Of a stretch of DNA of 64,000 nucleotides, positions 59,682 through 64,000 are shown one piece after another. The stretch comes from Enchytraeus crypticus. Lineage: Eukaryota > Annelida > Clitellata > Enchytraeida > Enchytraeidae. The DNA lies in NCBI GenBank assembly GCA_905160935.1, contig CAJHZI010000435.1, positions 205,001 through 269,000 of the forward strand. The letters run 5' to 3'. The notes below the pieces were generated by a model. It saw only the letters and a list, made by a program, of their open reading frames with translations. It was not told the origin of the DNA and searched no databases. A program made the translations under genes and the position numbers. Position 1 is the first letter of the stretch. Each line of letters starts with the position of its first letter.

Positions 59682-59732
<51 letters not shown>

Positions 59733-59733
59733 C

Positions 59734-59764
<31 letters not shown>

Positions 59765-59816
59765 TTACGATATATATATATGTATATATATATAAATATA
59801 TTACGATATATATATG

Positions 59817-59849
<33 letters not shown>

Positions 59850-59862
59850 TATATATATGCGA
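59682..59862. repeat. TA microsatellite with TTACGATA units
   Basis: TA tracts broken by ATATTACGATATATATATGT, three times. Confidence 0.92.
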
Positions 59863-59960
59863 TCAGTATGGGCGGGGTTCAAATCCTGGGCTAGGCCGTC
59901 ACTGACATCGCTTTCGAGTGAGGAAACTGACGTTAACCTTATCTTTATCAACTTTATGAA
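59862..59960 (+). mobile_element. SINE copy (shared-body family), best copy
   Basis: B box GGTTCAAATCC at 59876-59886, then CTGGGCTAGGCCGTCACTGA, CATCGCTTTCGAGTGAGGAA, ACTGACGTTAACCTTATCTT. It is the reference for copies at 3450, 11460, 14500 and 61690. Confidence 0.72.
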
Positions 59961-60007
59961 GGTGAGAATTTGTAAATATATACTTCCCGTGTTGTATCCG
60001 GGACACT

Positions 60008-60200
60008 GAAAAATATGTATCTATACATATATGTACAATATGTATCTATACATATATGTACAATATGTATCTATACATATATGTACAATATGTATCTATA
60101 CATATATGTACTATATGCATATATGCATATATGTACTATATGCATATATGCATATATGTACTATATGCATATATGTACAATTGTACATGTATATAATATA
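60008..60200. repeat. 25-bp self-complementary minisatellite
   Basis: ATGTATCTATACATATATGT ACAAT four times, then ATATGCATATATGTACTAT variants. Confidence 0.9.
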
Positions 60201-60339
60201 TACTGAACATCCATATTTTACTAAATATATATATTGACTTCTACATTACGAGAAATGTATTACTCAGTCAGCAACTTATTCTTCGCTGACGGTAGCTAGA
60301 GTTCGTCGCTTTGAAGAGAAACCTTCAGAACCTTGCTAC

Positions 60340-60615
60340 AGAGTTGTTGTTGCTGCAGCAGCTGATGATAAGCTGTAGCATACAGCTCTGCAGCAGCTGT
60401 AGCATACAACACTGCAGCAGCTGGTAATGAGTTGTAGCATACAACACTGCAGCAGCTGTAGCATATAACACTGCAGCAGCTGGTAATGAGTTGTAGCATA
60501 CAACACTGCAGCAGCTGTAGCATGCAACACTGCAGCAGCTGGTAATGAGTTGTAGCATGCAACACTGCAGCAGCTGGTATTAAGCTGTATCATACAGCAT
60601 TGCAGCTGCTGCTTC
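60340..60615. repeat. ~36-bp minisatellite rich in CAGCAGCTG
   Basis: GTAGCATACAACACTGCAGC, AGCTGGTAATGAGTT repeated about seven times. CAGCTG is present in each. Confidence 0.9.
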
Positions 60616-60627
60616 AATGAGTGACGG

Positions 60628-60646
60628 AGGGGGGGGGGGGGGGATG
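60628..60646. repeat. G mononucleotide run
   Basis: About 16 consecutive G after GTGACGGA. Confidence 0.95.
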
Positions 60647-60787
60647 TAGATTTGGCAAATTATCGAGTGCTGTAAAAAGTAGGGCGGAATGACAGTGTCA
60701 CGTGATATGTTACAGAGTCACGTTTAACTTTTAATGTTACACATCACTCGATTTCCTTCATAATTAGACAACAAGTGATAGAGCAAT

Positions 60788-60980
60788 AGATAGATAGATA
60801 GATAGATAGAGGGAGAGAGAGAGAGAGAGAGGTACAGAGGGAGGGCTGTTGTGATTGACTGATTGATTGACAGATTGATTGATTGAGTGCTTAAGTGACT
60901 GAGTGAGTGATTGAGTGATTGAGTGAGTGATTGAGTGATTGAGTGAGTGAGTGAGTGAGTGAGTGAGTTAGTGAGTGAGT
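60788..60980. repeat. GATA/GA and GATT/GAGT tracts
   Basis: (GATA)n, (GA)n, then GATTGATTG and GAGTGAGTGAGT. Confidence 0.92.
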
Positions 60981-61684
60981 ATAGAAGGAAAATAAATATG
61001 AAATTAAAAAAGAGGATCGAGTGGAATACTGAGAAAGAGAGTGAAGGTTGAGGAAGGAAAAATAGAGAGGACAACATGAACTATATCAATAAGAAGAAAT
61101 CGATTCTGGAATTGTGTCAGTTAACTAACTAATAAGTAAATAAATAAATCAACCAAGCAATCAATTAATCAATCACACAAATCAGCAATCAGGACGTAAA
61201 TTTGTTATACTATATTACTTAAGGAATACCAGATCAATCAACCATCTACTCTGGGTTTTTCTTTGACTCCTCTGAAGAAGACAGTATAGTGTATCCTGTT
61301 TACCAGTCAATAGTCAAAGTTTATACGATAATATACAGGCATATTACAGATCTCGCTTTATCTTTCTTCGTGAAGATATAGGAAAGCCTTTTCTGCTTGT
61401 GTAAATGTTTAGAAAATCAACTACTACAGACGTAATCAATCTATTGTGTGGTCCAAAATGAGTCCTCGAAATTATTGTGAAAAATTTACTAGATAAACGT
61501 TGAGTTCTGATATTGAAAACAAGGCGTTTTGCTCTTATATATTCTTAGCTGGATTCTGAGTGAAAGGTAATTGATTTGTATAAATACTGATAATGATTGA
61601 TTGATTGATCGAGTGAGGAATTTGAAGAATAACTAATACAAGACTGAATAACATTAAACAATAATAAGAGTTAAACATAAAAGT

Positions 61685-61792
61685 GAGAACAGACTTGATT
61701 TTTATGGTTGACGAAACTTCTAATCTATATGGATTTAACGGCCGGTTTTCTTCATCCTCAGACGATGTCGAGAAGGTTAGCACCTCGTCATA
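61685..61792 (-). mobile_element. SINE copy (shared-body family)
   Basis: The minus strand reads CTCGACATCGTCTGAGGATG, AAGAAAACCGGCCGTTAAAT CC, matching the body at 59905-59940. Confidence 0.55.
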
Positions 61793-61797
61793 CGCAA

Positions 61798-61960
61798 CAT
61801 AGACCAGAGAGGTAGCGATACGATGATACGATACAGTATATACAAGTGATAGGATGATACGATACAGTATATACATGTGATAGGATGATGCGATAAAGTA
61901 TATACAAGTGATAGGATGATACGATACAGTATATACATGTGATAAGATGATTTACACGTA
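61798..61960. repeat. ~37-bp minisatellite
   Basis: GATACGATACAGTATATACA, AGTGATAGGATGAT repeated four times. Confidence 0.9.
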
Positions 61961-62359
61961 TGTATATATACAATGACAAGATGGTATGTTGATAAACCTG
62001 GCAAGCGACGGTTCTAGATTTTTTTGGGACAATACTAAGGCACGATGGTACGGAGACATGCTTGATAGAGTGATACTATTACATGTAAATGTAACGTACT
62101 GTTATACTCTTTTATCGTGTTGTGTTTGGGCCGTTGAATAATATATTAACTGTAAAGTGCATGTGTCATAAGAGGCGTTTAAGCAAGAATTGAGAAATGC
62201 AAAGGGAAATCACTACAGGAGCCATATTCTCATCTAGTTATAAGCTACATTAAATATTGGAAGCCCTTCACCAACGACATAACCTTTTTGTGAGGAGATT
62301 CTACTCTAATTTTTTATCGTGTGCTCATTACTACCATTAAAGCACGCTATGAGTAGGGT

Positions 62360-62890
62360 AAATATTTAGGTCATTTGATTGATAATCATTTATGTGATGA
62401 TACTGACATTAATCGTGAAATAAGTAAAACCTTTGTCCACACTAACACGCTTTTATGACGATATTTTAATTGCTCCTGTACAGTTATAATTATTCTGTTT
62501 AAAACGTACTGTTTATGTTTTTACGATATTGCACTCTGGTCCAAGTTTAAAGTGTCTTCTTTAAATAAATTTCGTTCATGTTACAATAGATGTGCCAAAT
62601 GGTTCTTTGGTTTCAAAAGGCAGGATAGTTTATCTACCGTTTGCATTTATGTAACATTCCTAGTTTTGATACGATTATATATAACTCCAAATATGTGTAT
62701 AATCAGTGTGTTAGTAAATGTGAAAGTGCACTAATTAATTGTTTTAGGTTGTGATTTTTCCCTTTTAGAACTGTAATATCTGATTTTACGAGTGTTTACA
62801 TGATTTTATGGATGTGCTGTGTTGTGTGTCTTGTGTGCTTTGTGTGGGCCTTGCAGCCTGATTTCTAATTCTAAATAAATAAAAATTTAA
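62360..62890 (+). mobile_element. LINE 3' end (CR1/Jockey-like), one in-frame stop
   Basis: The frame reads KYLGHLIDNHLCDDTDINRE, ISKTFVHTNTLL, a TGA, then ILFKTYCLCFYDIALWSKFK, VSSLNKFRSCYNRCAKWFFG. KYLGH-I--L-DD-DI is a strong signature of LINE reverse transcriptase C-terminal parts, as is LFKTYC---Y. After the ORF, the non-coding part ends near 62890 with CTAAATAAATAAAAATT. The 5' half is missing. Confidence 0.85.
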
Positions 62891-62921
62891 AATACTTAGG
62901 ACCTGACACTTGATAGGTCAC

Positions 62922-62985
<64 letters not shown>

Positions 62986-63040
62986 CAGAGAGACAAAGAG
63001 AGACAGAGAGTGATAGAGAGAGAGAGAGAGAGAGAGATTT
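62890..63040 (+). mobile_element. Worn GA-tailed LINE end and GA tract
   Basis: TAGGACCTGACACTTGATAG, GTCACTAGAGAGAGAG looks like the family end (GGACCTGCC-GTAGGCAGTG CACTAGAGAG) after damage. GA runs from 62921 to 63037. Confidence 0.5.
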
Positions 63041-63054
63041 ATAGGACACTTCAA

Positions 63055-63390
63055 TGCGACGGTGTTTTGGTACGATGGTATTGTGGTACGATGGTATTTT
63101 GGTACGATGGAATTGTGGTGCGATGGTATTGTGGTACAATGGTATTATGGTACAATGGTACGTTGCTCCGATGGTACTATGAAAAAGTTAATACGATGAT
63201 ACGGTGGTACGGTGGTGCGATGAATAAGTTGGTATGAAGATACAATGGTACGGTGGTACTATGAATACGCTGATACGATGTATGTTGATACGATGGTACG
63301 GTGGTACGATGAATTAGTTGATACGATGGTACGGTGGTACGGGTGGTACGATGAATAAGTTGATACGACGGTACGGTGGTACGATGATTG
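63055..63390. repeat. 10-bp GTACGATGGT repeat
   Basis: GGTACGATGG, GGTATTGTGG and GATACGATGAATAAGTTG units over 330 bp. It begins right after the GA tract. Confidence 0.88.
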
Positions 63391-63585
63391 AATGGATTAA
63401 GACGCTGAACGTCTATCAGCAGGAGTTCATATCAATCGCTTTATACACACACGATTTACTCAGCGCTATTACATCAAATATTTTTTCCTCCCCCACTCAT
63501 GGGGGCGGCTTCCACCCACATGAATCCATCGATCATAGGGGGGGCGGAGCTTATGCTAGCCCTACTCAGCAACCGTGGAGAGATG

Positions 63586-63612
63586 GACAACAACAACAAC
63601 AACAACAGTTGT
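63586..63612. repeat. (CAA)n tract
   Basis: About eight CAA units. Confidence 0.95.
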
Positions 63613-63664
63613 AGTGCTTGGAATATCACAATCTAGGAGAATCATATTCTTCTTATTGAATTCG

Positions 63665-63840
63665 ATCAAAATGATTAACAACTGTGCTAAATTGCAATTT
63701 TGCAATATAACAATTGTGAAAACAAGTATGCCAGATAAAAATTGTGATAAATAGCAATTGTGCCAGATAACAATTGTGCCAAATAGCAAGCGTGCTAAAT
63801 AGCAAGTGTGCTAATTTACAATTGTTCTAAATAACAGTTC
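63665..63840. repeat. ~18-bp degenerate repeat
   Basis: GCCAGATAACAATTGTG, GCTAAATAGCAAGTGTG units, about eight. CAATTG recurs. Confidence 0.8.
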
Positions 63841-64000
63841 ATAAATTTGGTTTTTTATTTTCTTCCTTATTTTTGAAAGAATACGCATAGAAATTACAAT
63901 TATTGGCAGAGATCGCATTAAATTACAAATACACTGGCTGCTGACCTGAATTGTATCGCTGAGCTATCAACAGGTATGATGATATCAGTCAATGTTTTGC

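Overview
This is a metazoan genomic window: AT-rich, intron-dominated and unusually dense in microsatellites, minisatellites and decayed retroelements. The only host protein-coding gene I can support is a roundabout (Robo) axon-guidance receptor on the minus strand. Six exons encode Ig1 to Ig4 of its ectodomain, read from right to left: 25919-25587 (Ig1), 5908-5630 (Ig2), 4748-4610 plus 2769-2642 (Ig3) and 1470-1346 plus 172-13 (Ig4). All junctions have GT-AG signals and the phases agree (1-1, 1-1, 1-2, 2-1, 1-0, 0-1). The signal-peptide exon, Ig5, the FN3 repeats, the membrane span and the cytoplasmic tail are not in the window. The left edge cuts the gene and the 5' exon was not found in the right-hand 38 kb. 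The exact organism cannot be named. The receptor and repeats fit a bilaterian invertebrate, perhaps a spiralian, at low confidence.

Layout. 1-5.9 kb: Ig2 to Ig4 exons with short introns, including an array of six partial copies of the first Ig4 exon. 5.9-25.6 kb: a 19.7-kb intron with a decayed LINE reverse transcriptase, a 493-bp palindrome beside a GC-rich island, SINEs, LINE 3' ends and long tandem repeats. 25.6-25.9 kb: the Ig1 exon. 25.9-64 kb: intron 5' of Ig1 or upstream sequence, with about twenty minisatellites, many GA tracts, LINE 3' ends, tRNA- and 5S-rRNA-derived SINEs and one hAT-like non-autonomous DNA transposon.

Main points. (1) The tail of the first Ig4 exon, with its splice donor, has been re-duplicated six times in the following intron, separated by GATT tracts. 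(2) One LINE family ends its ORF at a conserved Pro-Trp-Thr-Cys-Gln-stop and runs almost directly into (GA)n, which explains the origin of several GA microsatellites here. (3) A shared SINE body recurs at about eight places. (4) A 5S-rRNA-derived SINE lies near 58.1 kb. All calls come from reading the sequence; no searches were run.
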